From Actinomortierella ambigua (taxonomy: Eukaryota > Mortierellomycota > Mortierellomycetes > Mortierellales > Mortierellaceae), in NCBI GenBank assembly GCA_016098155.1, contig JAAAJB010000003.1:1-64000 (forward strand): 64,000 bases of DNA, given 5' to 3'. Shown in pieces: positions 44,660 through 56,199 of the stretch (the first letter of the stretch is position 1; each line of letters opens with the position of its first letter). Under the pieces are notes generated by a model that was not told where the DNA came from, searched no databases, and saw only the letters and a program-made list of their open reading frames with translations. The position numbers were made by a program, and so were the translations under genes.

Positions 44660-47598
44660 TTAGACGTGATACTGCTTCAAATTGGCTCCACCATGGGGCG
44701 ACATGGCGGCAGAGGTTTCGGCGGCCAAAGGTCCGCCCAGATGCAGTCCTCCGCCTCCCGCGCCAACGCCGGGGTGCATTGATGATGGGTCCTGGTATTT
44801 CGACGACACCTGTGACGGTGCTTGCTGACCAGCATGCAAGTTTGATGCATAGTACTGGGTGGGACTAGTCTGATGGTCGTAGTACGGGTGGTGATGATGC
44901 GCGCTGCGAATATCGGCCATACCGCCAGAGGAACCGCCGGCAATACCAATCAGACCTCCACTAGCCATCGGGGGCTGGACACGGTACTCAAAGGGTGACA
45001 CCAGGTTGTGGTCTTCGTCTATGAGATTCAGAGGTTTAGAAAAGTAAAGGGGAGGGGGGGGGCACGTCAACATTAGATGAGGCGGCTTAAGTTTGTGGGG
45101 CAATTCATTTCCAAAAACATCAGAACAATCAGACTGAGAGAGGAACATACGCATACGAGGCACATTGAGCTTACCTCCTGAGACGGACCCAGTGCTACCA
45201 TGTGGTGAACCCATCGGGCTTGGTTGGTTGTGGCCTCGAATGACTGGGTGGTGTGTATAGTAAGCATGTGGGTTCTGGGTAGGATGGTGAAGCCCGTGAA
45301 TCTCGTTGTGTCGTGGCTGCGGTGAGTCGTGGATGGATTCGTGGTACGAGGCATGCGCTTGCTGAGGGGTCCATCGCATGTCTATTGGTTACAAAAAAGG
45401 AACGGCAAAAGGATAGAGACGCGGGAAGAAGTTTGATCAGTTTACGAATCCGTAGCCCCCTACTCTGTGTTCTGCAAAAGAAACATCCTCCGTCCCATCC
45501 TCTACATTCCAATATGCATATCACTAGTGATTTCTGCAATCCATTCATGCTGCGTCTTTTTGTAGCCCCTCGATATCATGGTGTTGTGACCTCACGAGCA
45601 GGAAAGGGACTAACAAAAAAAAACATACCTGCTGTGACGGCAGGGTGCGGATGCTGGTATAGGTATTGCGATGGGTCCTCAGAAAGCAAGGGATACAGGT
45701 TTTCCTCAATGTTGTGGGCTTTGGCGTGATGAACAGCTCGATCCAAGGGAATCCTGCAAAAATAATAATAATAATAATAATCAATCAATCAAGTCGAATG
45801 GTTAGCTTTATAATTTCCTCCGCGATGCCTATAGACCATTTTCCCCATGCAAGCAATTTATTGCTGAATGTTTCCTTACCAAACACCTTTCAGATGCATA
45901 GCTCCCACTTTGACGACGACGCGTCCTTTTTCGTTCTTGAGGATACCGTCGCGCTTGCCTCGAGACATACCAACCACATTCAGTAGCTTGGTTCCATTGA
46001 CCATATGGTTGTCTAAGGTCATGCATGAAAAGAGTAAAGAAAACAGTCAATAATTTAGCGCCTTCCAGACTCCGTTTGTTTGTGCTGTTGTTGCTGCCGG
46101 TTGTATCACAAAAATCATGCATGCGTCATGCATTGCAGCTGACCCAGGTTTTGTACGTATGTGCTGTGACTTTCTTACCAGCTCGTCTTGCAACACAAAC
46201 GCCCTTGACATCCACCTGATAGCAGAACGTCCGTTCATCCTCCCATATCGTGTTGGTCAGTCGATTCCGGAGTGGAGGCATGTCATGCATTGGCCGCGAC
46301 ATGGATCCTGCTGGTGGTGGGGTCATGGACACCATCTGGTTCTCGGGCGACTGGCCGTACGGGTTCCCTACCATACCGCCACCCTGTGGTCGCTCGTCGT
46401 ACATTTCGTGGGGCGACGTCTGATCTTGGGCAGAAGAGTAGTGCATGCCAGCATATCCTCCGTGGGTTGGCTGTGGCTGCGGCTGCGGCTGCTGAGCATA
46501 GGCAGAGTGCGGCTCGGGGTGAGGGCTATTATGGTGATATGGTGAGCGAGGATGGTGCATGTGAAGTTGTTGCTGAGATGTCGGTTGTTGCTGCTGCTGC
46601 TGTTGTTGTTGCTGTTGTTGTTGTTGTTGCTGCTGCTGTTGTTGAGAATACGCGTGATGGTGTGCATGGTGATGGTGATAGTGAGAACCATGATGGTAGT
46701 CGTCCATCGAAGGCGATGAGGACGACGTCCTCACCTGGAGATGCTGCTGTTGCTGTTGTGCCTGCTGCTGTGCCTGTTGTTGCTGCTGCAGAGATCCAGT
46801 ATCCTGAATGCTGCCCATCTCGCTGTTGAAAATGGAAGGAGCCAGCTGGCTGTTGCTACCGGGGACGAGACCGGCATGATGATGACCATTGTGGTTTCCT
46901 CCGGCGACACCATTGAGACCGAGGTGACTGCCATTGCCGTTGCTACCGAGACCGCGGGAGCCCTGCGCACCCATCATCATGCCGGGTCCGATCGGGGACA
47001 GAACACCCACATTGTGAGGAGCAATATCGGTCATTTTGCTGGTGTCTTCTTGAAAGCTCTGATCGCGTGACCAGTCGTAGGCAAGAGGAGAGGCTTGGGG
47101 ACCCGCAGACCAGTGGTTGTTGTTGTTATTAGCCGTGTTGTTGGAAGGGTCCATAGAAGACGAGGACGGGGAAAGGACCGATGACGGAGGATCGAGACGA
47201 GGCTGGCGCAGAGGCGTTCCTGACGACTGATCGACAATGATAGAGGTGTGGGAGTAGAGGTTCTGAGGGAGCAAGCCCGAGGAAGAGGTGGGGACGGAAG
47301 GCTGCAGGTCCTGTCCCGTGGAATGCGGTGCTGTTGCTGTCGACTGGTACTGCTCAGACAATGACGATAGCGGAGGTGATAGCGACGACGAGGATGAAGA
47401 CGACGAAGAAGACGAGGATGAAGAAGACTGGAGAGTGCCGAGAGAGTGGATGAGCGGCGAATGATCGAGAGCTGCGCGTGGAGAGAGATAAACAGAGGGA
47501 TGGCCAGTTAGATGGAAGGCTTGGTGGTGGTGAAGGGGTGTTTGCTCCTTGTAGTAAGACAGGGGTTGTTGGAGGTGGATGGACAAGGTGCGGTCCAT
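44660..47598 (-). CDS. stuA: StuA/EFG1-type APSES transcription factor
   Basis: Five exons on the minus strand, 46179..47598, 45880..46012, 45629..45753, 45175..45381 and 44660..45018, join in phases 1, 2, 1 and 1 and give 747 residues. The APSES DNA-binding domain, about 450-550, spans three exons: [59 protein letters not shown], then [20 protein letters not shown]. This is the StuA/Efg1/Phd1 subfamily, which controls cell form, sporulation and other developmental switches in fungi. The long N-terminus has a Ser run near 56-71 and poly-Gln near 315-335; the C-terminus is His/Gly-rich. Intron 4 (45019..45174) is 156 nt with no in-frame stop, so its retention would insert 52 residues. Nearly 15 kb of apparently gene-free DNA lies upstream, as seen for EFG1-type regulators elsewhere. 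Confidence 0.93.
46590..46645 (-). repeat. CAG/CAA repeat coding poly-Gln in the APSES protein
   Basis: A mixed CAG/CAA tract encodes about 18 consecutive Gln in the N-terminal region. It is a likely length-variable site. Confidence 0.8.
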
Positions 47599-47916
47599 GG
47601 GCTAGTCAGTTGCAGACAGCAAAGAGACGAGACTGGGACGGAGAGCCAAGTGTCAATAAGGACGATGGGTTGAAATGGCCTTTTGTAGATGCCTGGCTTT
47701 GAAGGAGGAGGAGGAGGAAGAAGAGTCGGAAGGACCAAGTAGGGCCAAGACAAAAGGAAAAGAAAGAAAAGAATCAAATGGTACAAGGTGTGGTCCTAAT
47801 GGAGGGTAAATATGCGCATGCGCCCTGTGAAGCACAAGCAAAGCAAAAGAAACCCCATGCAAAGCAGGCAGACAGGCAGGCAGGCAGCTGGGAGAGATGC
47901 CGAAGCGTGCAAAGCA

Positions 47917-47981
47917 AAGGGAAAGGGAAAGGGAAAGGGAAGGGAAGGGAAAGAGAAGGAAAGGGAAAGGGAAAGGAAAGG
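47917..47981 (+). repeat. (GGGAAA)n tract with quadruplex potential upstream of the APSES gene
   Basis: Six GGG runs lie at 47919-47949 with 2-3 nt spacers, followed by further GGGAAA units. It lies about 320-380 bp before the APSES start codon; the G-rich strand is the template strand for that gene. A (CAGG)n run precedes it at about 47866-47889. Confidence 0.75.
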
Positions 47982-49338
47982 CAGAGAGAGAAAGACAAAG
48001 AGAGATAGTAAGAGGAGAGAAGGAGGAGGGGGTAGGGTGGATGGTGGGAATGGATTGAAAGAGGCGCAAGGCGCAACGGGGATTAGGAGGGGAAGAATGC
48101 AAGGGCGGGAGACATTTTGTTTTCTTTGCTCTGCTTTTTTGTATGTTTGGGCATTGGGCTGGGGCGATGCAGGCCCATGGGGAAAGGGGGAGGGGGGAAG
48201 GGGGAAGGAAGCATTGCGTTTGGTGTGTGTCGTAGTGGTGGAGATGGTAGTGCTTCTGCTGCTGCTGACAATGATATTGACGATGGGATGGGGTTGTGTA
48301 CATGTGTGCAGAGTAATGTGTTGTGTTGTGCGAGGGTGTGTGCGTGCATGTCATTGTCCCAGCAACAGCATTGCTGGCCTCCCTTTGTTTGCAATTGAAC
48401 AGAGAGCCGAGATACAAACAATGAAAAAAGATTTGATCGTCGGTGATAGCGCAAAGAACAATTGTGGCGGGGGGGGAGGGGAAGGGAGGGGGAGCGTGAG
48501 AGGGAAGATGAATAGAGTGGGGTTGTTTGATAAAGATGTCGTGCACGACAGAAAAAAAAACTGTAAAATCGATGGCGCATCCTCTCACCCGGATGTTGCA
48601 TCGGGGGATGGATCGTGGGTAGCCCCCGAGACATACAAAGAAAGAGTGATGAGAGCTGCTCCTTTTTTTTCACTCCCACTCTGCTACACACTCTGGCTCT
48701 GAGGGACTCGAGTGAGGAATGTGACAGCCCATCCAATGTAAACAGATGAAGGTGTGATATGCCTGTTCATTCTTTCCTCTCCCTCCCACTCTGGATGGGC
48801 ACACATCATGTGTGTATATGTGTGTGTGCACGCGACGGTTGGGACAAACAAGTGAGGGGAGAAGCAGGGCAAAAGGGAGATGAGAAACGGTGTTTCTCCC
48901 CGCCTCCCTCTCCTCCATTAAACATCCTTTCTCCCCCCCCCCTCTCCCTACAAAGAGATGGAAGGACAGGGAAAGAACACTGCAGAGCAGAGCAGAGCGA
49001 AGAAGGGGGAAAAGTGCACAGAGGATCTTTCCCTTGCGCTGTTTTTCTTTGGTGCTCAAACATACCTTTTTTTTTCTTTCCTCTTCTGTGTAGCTGTACT
49101 TCGGCGGATGTACCGACTGTTACTTTTTAAAACTGCCGGATGGATAGAAAAAGGATGAGAGAAAGCATAAAATGCGACGTGTGTTCAAACACAAGGAACA
49201 GTGAACGAGCGAGAGAAATAGCAAGAGTTAAAGGGGGTGGACAAAGGGACAGGGAGAAGGGGTGCACCGCGAATTCCAACGGACAGAGAACGTGGCAATC
49301 GTGTTGTCATGCGTGTCAACATATTGAGTTATGCGCGT

Positions 49339-49383
49339 GCGTGTTGTGTTGTGTTGTGGTGTGGTGTGGTGTGGTGTGGTGTT
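49339..49383 (+). repeat. (GTGTG/GTTGTG)n minisatellite
   Basis: TTGTG units grade into GGTGT units over about 45 bp within the gene-poor region. Confidence 0.75.
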
Positions 49384-49458
49384 CAGCAACGACCAGATAA
49401 TGTAACCATGGGAAATGAGCGCAGCATTGACCACAGATCCAAGGAAAGACAGGAGAGA

Positions 49459-49486
49459 GGGAGGGAGGGAGGGAGGGAGGGAGGGA
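49459..49486 (+). repeat. (GGGA)7 tetranucleotide repeat, quadruplex candidate
   Basis: Seven GGG runs separated by single A residues. Single-nucleotide loops are known to favour very stable parallel quadruplexes. It lies 1.86 kb upstream of the APSES start codon. Confidence 0.8.
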
Positions 49487-52400
49487 CAGTGTTCATGGTT
49501 CGTCGACGAGCGTTGTCAGTGAGGCCGGTTGGTCGTCAGGGAGGTTTGTGTATCATAGAGCGAAATGAAAGAAAGTGGAGACAGAATAGCAACGGTTTGG
49601 TTAGTCTCGATGATCGGATGCCATCACTGATTACAAGTTGGTAGTGATAAGAGAAAGAGGAGGACTGAGAAACGAAAGAAAAAAAAACAACCTCTTCCCC
49701 TAAGGTTGGTTGCCATGTACCATGATGGGCACCCATGGGTGAATGTATGCTTCCATTCGACATGCACTGGCGCTCACGGCAATGAGCAACTGATTCGAAT
49801 GTCAGAATAGAGGGAAAGACCCAAATACGAAAAAATAGAAATAATTCAAGGAACAAAATCACTCTATGCGTTCTCACCCCTCCAGCACGAATGCATTCGG
49901 CAATCCCCCTTTCTTCTTCCAATGTTCGCTGCAGCCTCGACGCACATCCCCTATCCCTCCCCCCCTCCAACCTCCGATGGGGCGATGACGACGACAGCAC
50001 GCACCTCCTTGCACACACACACAGCTTGGTCAAAACGTCAATGCGTTGCGGAAACCAAAAGGGCAAGGTTTGAGCAAACAAGCTCAACAACTCTCCCACA
50101 AGCTGCATGCGCTGCTTATCATCATGCAAGGGATCTTTGTCGATTAGGGATAGCAATCATTCAAAGGGGAATCTCGAAAAAAATGGTGTCCAACTTGGCA
50201 CCAAAGAGAGGGAATCGGGATGGGATGGTATGGAAAGAGTAAGGACGTATACACAAACACGCATCCACACGATGGGACTGGAGACACAAAACAGTTTTTT
50301 TTTTTGCTTCGAAGCGGAACAACTGCCAGATAAAGGACAGGCACAAAGAAGAAGTGGGAACGAGCGAGCGATCAAACGTACGAACAAGCCGGTGAAGCAG
50401 GTCTCCTTTGAACGAGCGCTCCTTCACACTGGAGAGGATAGGCATCAGGCATTCAACCAACCGCCTTTACCCTCCTCGCTGCCTTTCAATCCAAAGGCAA
50501 TCCATTCGCCTCCAGCCCCAAAGGTGTTGGGAAGAAGCACCGTTGTATGGTCCCATCAACAGTACAGTACAAGAATGGGAAGGAGTAGTGGTATGTGCAT
50601 GTGTTGTTGGTATGGTGTGGGAAAAGAATGTGCACAAGGCGTGGTAGTGGGCCCTGATTAACGACGGAAGAAGCGTACATGATGAAGAAAGAATGTGTAG
50701 GTCAAGAAAAAGGCGGGGATGACCTGTCCACAACAGAAACTTGATGAAGTTGATAATAGACAGAGAAAGAGACAAGTGATTGATGGTGATGACGGACCAC
50801 CTCTAAAAGAATCAAGCTGGCCCCTGCATGTGATGAGATGGGGCGGATTGTGTGTAGAGTTTGGAAGGGAGCGAAAAAAAAAAATAAAAAAAAAGGAGCG
50901 AGCAAAGACTGGAAAATGGGTAGAAGGGGAGGAAAGAGATGCCAAGGAAAGTGACAATGGGTGGGGGGGGGAGCAAGGGAAAGCGAGAATAGAGGGAAAG
51001 AAAGAGAAGAGAGAAAGAGAGAAGAGAGAGAGAGAGAGAATCATGCAGTGCATCGTCCAACTCTCTTTTCTTCTTCTTTTTGTTGTTGTTTTGCTATTCA
51101 ATTCTTTTCCCTTTCCTTCCGGGTACACTATCCCATCCAATCCAAATGGGCAACAATGGTGTTTTTGGCTTTGTTACGCTTCGTGTGCTGAATGGCTGGA
51201 TTGAACTGGATTGGGATGGGATTGAAAATTATTTTCCCAGTTTCCCCTCGTCCTTCTCTCTCTTTCCTCTTTTCTCTTTCTTTCCCTCCCACCAGAACAT
51301 TGGTCCCTGGCAACTCTCATTCCCTCGCTCCTTCAAGTCGTGTGCATGTCCCCTCCATGGGTCAACCCGCTGTTGAACCATATTGTTTTCTCTAGTCACA
51401 CACGCCGAATCACCACTGAGAATGTCGCTCCTCCTTTTGCATAGTCCAAGACATCAGTCACCTCATGAATGGGCCGCAGAGGGGAGGGAGGGGGGGGGAG
51501 GGAGATACAAAGGAAGCGAAAGAGTGCGAATTTTTTCGTTGCTGCTGTTGTTGCATGGGGATGCAAGGGAAAGTGGGAAGGCACACTTTCAGGGGCGGAA
51601 GGGATGCGTTGGGCTGCACAGATCCACGCAAGGTGTGAATGTAAATTGAAAGGAACAGAAGGTTTCGGTAGCGTGGCCAGATAGTCGAGTTTGCCTGGCT
51701 GACAAGAAATAGCGCTGTCAGGCGTTGGGCGCACAAATGAATTGAATATGTAGAGAATAGAATACTGCTCACAAGGATCGCCCGCGACGACCTTGAGAGC
51801 CAAGCCCAAAAAAAAGGGAAATCGCAAGAAAAAAAGAAGGGGATATCAAAAGAAAATAAAGATATAAAACCATCTCAGCGGTAAACATCCAAAGAGAATG
51901 GAAAGGCAGGGTGAAAGTACATGGGGAAAAGACAGAAAGAAATAGAGAGAGAGAGGGAGAAGAGAGAGACCAGGAGAGAGAAAAAGCTACAACTGCCACA
52001 GTCCAGTTTGGCGAGAAGAAGCAAAAATACCATTCTTTCCCTTGTCATGCAGGGAAGCAAGAAAAATACAAATAAAAGAGTAGTCGATGATATCAGGGTT
52101 CGTTCTTTTTTCTCTTTGTGTTGCGTGCGCGTGCGAACTGGCCCACAGGCATACGAACAACACGGAGCACGAACGCAATTAAAAAAGGAAAGTTGGCCAT
52201 CTCGATCGACACAGCACAAACCATCAAGGGAGAGGAGCATGGAGAGAGAGAGAGAGAGAGAGAGAGGGAGAAAGAGGGAGGGAGGAAGGTTGGGAGATGG
52301 ATGACAAGGAAAGCACAAGAACTAAATTCGATAAAGGGGAGGGGTGATGGAGGGGGCGAGAAGGAAGGAGCAAACAGCGAGATGAAGGGCTTGCTTGCAA

Positions 52401-55400
52401 AAAAAAAACAACCTGGAAACAGGGCAGGGGTAAGAGGGGCAGGGGGGAGGATGGAAGGCAATTGCTGATCCAACGGACCAACCCGCTTGTGTGATGTGGT
52501 CAGAGCACCTACCGCTTGAGCTGCTGCAAATGGATCTTGCGTCTTGTACTTCTGTATCCCCTTTCGTTGTGTTTGTTCAGGAGGAGGTTGTTGTAAAAAG
52601 GAAACGGCAGGTCAAAGAGGTCCTTTCGTACGACTGTGAGAGAGTCAAAAAAGTGAACAAGAGGAGAAAGAGAGAGAGAGGAGAAGAAGAGAAGAGGAGA
52701 AACGATGAAGGGAGGGAGAGAAAGAGAGAGAGAGAGAGAGATCAAGGGATGATACGGGAGATTAGTGTATTGCGCTTCTTTGGAAACCACGATTGGGAAG
52801 TAGAAAAAAAGATGATATGCATCCGCATCGTGTAGGCTGTCAATACAGTGATAAAAAAGTCTGCAACTGCACAGTGTGTAGGTAAGACAGGTGTAGAGTG
52901 AGGTAGAGCAGAGTCCCTGGTGAAAGCAGCACCAACCCAATGCAAACTCCAACGTTTTTATGCACGCAAGCATCTTCCAGCAGGAAAAAAAAAATAAACA
53001 TGTTTGCCACGACATGGACCCCCCCCCCGGATGTTCAATGGTCGGGTGTACTTTTTCAGTTTCAACGTGAATGTACAAATGCTGGGAGAGTTGAAACCAC
53101 TCATTCAGATGCCGGTACTCTGTTTTGCTTTTTATGTTTGTTTGTTTGCGTCTGGGTCGTTGAGCCTTGGACAAATATAAGAAATAGAAGGTTGCAACTG
53201 CAGCGAGGGATAGAGAGGAGACAGAGAGAGAGAAAGGGCAAGTTGACCGGGGAGAGAGGGGAAAGAGTTTTGGAGGAAGCAAGCAATCAATCGCGATTGA
53301 GGAGAATGGTTGGTGTGGTGCAGGTCGGGGGACGGACAGGACAACAGCAACCGGAATGAAAACACGAACCAGTAAACCCAAAAAAAATAAAAAGGCTGAT
53401 ATGTTGGCGGTTGGTAGAAAAGAACAAAAGGTGGTGTGCCAACGTTTGCTAAAGAACAGAGAGAGTTGGTTTTTGTGTATCTACAATTGTACCTAAACCC
53501 GATGGGATGGATGAAGAAAGACGAAAAAGGCGAAGACACGCGCTTCATCTCCTCTGACTGCCAAAGCTCAAGTAGCTATCCCATCCTTTTTTTTTCATCT
53601 TCTAGCTCTGACTGAAAGTATATGTGTGCCTGTGTGTATTGTCCAATTTTAACCCATTGGTGTGCAAAGGGGGCGCCGTCCCCCCTCCCCATCAGACATC
53701 TGCCAGGCGATCGCCTCCTCTTTGCTTTGCATCCAACTGAACCAACACAACGCGCGAATTGCGAGAAAAATAGAACATGTAAAAAGAGTGTTCAGGCTGC
53801 TGTCCATCCGTCTCTTCTTTTCTTTAACCCCTCCTTTTTTTTTTCTTTGGTCCCTCTACCAAATACTTTTGGGCTCCTTGAATCCCAGAAAGCTTCCAGC
53901 GCCACCTCCTCCCATCTCACCGCTGATGGTCTCTCAGTCCCCACCCCCCTCTTTATTTTTACCCAGTAAAAATAAGAACGAGGAGTTCTTCGAAAGCACA
54001 TATCCAGGTCCCCCGAGGAAAACAGACGCAATGAGGGAAAGGGAGGGGAGGAGACCAGCAAAGCCGCACAAGAGGATGGAGAACAGTGTTTATGGGTCAG
54101 ACTTGAGCGACGACCGTCGGGGCTAGGGAACAGAAGGGGGAAAAAAAAGAAGAGATGGCGAGGGGGAGAAGGGAGGGGGAAGGGGATAGAGAGGATGGGG
54201 AATCGAAACAGTAGATGAAAGGTACAGGAGCGAAACGAAGAAAAGTAGCGCTGGAGATCTGATCAAACAGAAGGGAAAAAAGGGCGGGGTATGTGGAAGA
54301 GATGGTACCTTTTGCTTGTTCTGCAGTGTTTGGAGAGACACTCAAAGGACAAAGGAGAATGTTTATGTGTGTTTGTGTGTGTGCGCCTGAAGGTGCCTGT
54401 GTGTGTGTCTGTGGGTAGGATGGGGGGGGTGGGGTGGTTGGGTAGGTTGCGCGACCCAATTCCCTGTGCTGCGACTTTCAGCAAGCAGGGCATTTGACGA
54501 TCCCCTCGCTCGAAACCCCGATGGACAGGGCGTGTTCAGGTGCATGGGTGGCATGGCAACCTGCGTGGGTGGGAAAAGGGCACGATTGGAGAAACGGCAA
54601 GCGTTTCTCTGCAGGCATTTGAGGTTGTGTGTTTATGTTTATGTAGCTGTATGCGAGACAATCGCATAAGTCGCATGTGTGAGCATGCGAGCGTAGAGAA
54701 TGGGTCAAGTAGGAGAGCAGTGGTGGTTGGCACAGATTTTGTCGCGTTCGCAGCCAACGAAAAACACTTGCCCACAAGGAACAGACCCAGGAAAGGGTGC
54801 AAAAAAAAATCACAGGCACAGGACCTGCATGAGCAGGGCAGAGAAAGAGGGCGAAGACTCACGGCTCAGACGTGTGGCGAATAAAAGGTGAGAGAAGCAG
54901 GGAAGTGGAGCGAACCCACTTTCGGGACCACAGTAAGGATGGATGTACCTGAGTTACGGGGTGAGAAAAGGGTGGCACAGAACGAGGACGACAAAAGGGT
55001 GGAGAGGTGTGCAGGGAGAACGGGAGGGGAGGCCTGAGGTGGGGAGCGGTGAATGCGAGGTGTGTTGGGTGTATATACGCTGAGTGTGTGGAGGAGGAGG
55101 AAGTGGTGGTACTAAAGGTGGGTAGGTACGGGTTGCTTTGTGTGTGAGAGTGTTTGTTGGGTACAATCGAGGAAAGGGGGAGAAGTGGGAAGAAGGGAGA
55201 GCGAGAAAGAGAGAGAGAGAAGAGAGACGAAGAAAAGAGAAACGAAGCGAAGAAAGGAAAGATGTCAATCTTTTTATAGTCAGCCAGCGATTGGAGCAAT
55301 GGGTATGAGCATGCTGAGCTTCAGACAAACAAGTGGGATAGCACAGAAAAGCAGGGCAAAAATTAAACAAAGCTGGAAAATATGTCGCGGCCTGGGTCAC

Positions 55401-56168
55401 CCATGGCTGACCAGACGGAACGCAAGATGACAAGCGGGTCCTTCATCCATCGTCGCCGTCGCCGTCGCCCTGTGGGCGAGAATGATGCAGTAAGGTGACA
55501 CACACCGCGCAACAGTGCCGCAATCAGATATGGTCCTTGCAGAGAACATTATTCCCTCCAAAAGCTCAACTTCACCTTCAAGACCCAGATCAGCATACTG
55601 TGCATCGCAAGGCTCGCAATTTTCGCCCAACTTTGTCACACCGTTGGGGAAAGAAGAAGAGAACATGAGAATCCACGGCGGTAGGGGGAGGGGGGATGTT
55701 TCTTCCTGTGCTCAGTTGAGGGAGGATACAAAAGCTTGTTTTTTTTGGGATCCCATCTGTGGTTGCCCCATGTCCTTATCCTCCTCCTACCTTCCTTGGT
55801 ACCTTGATGGAAATGGCAAAACGAGGGAAGGAGCCGACTCTTTATTGTAGCCCCCAGGTGTATCCGTCTATCAATCTTTTTATAACAGCAACCACAGGTG
55901 AGCAGCACACAGAAAAAAAATATGCGTCCAGAGGATGTGCAGTATGCTTAATGCTGCTGTCTGCAGTCGGCGATCATTCCAGCAGGGCCATCAAAGCATA
56001 ACACGACATGATGGTACAGGGGAGAGGGGGAGAGGAAGGAAAAGGACAAAAGGGAAACAATAACATACTACTACAACAGCAACAACAACAACAACAACAA
56101 GGATAACAACAACAATATGATCATCGTTTTTGCAACCATTGGCCCGACGCTTTGGGGCGTGATGTGGT

Positions 56169-56199
<31 letters not shown>

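Noticed and set aside
55397..55666. A Cys-containing 89-codon minus-strand ORF
   Set aside because: It looked protein-like at first, but third positions show no bias and no matching splice sites or family were found.
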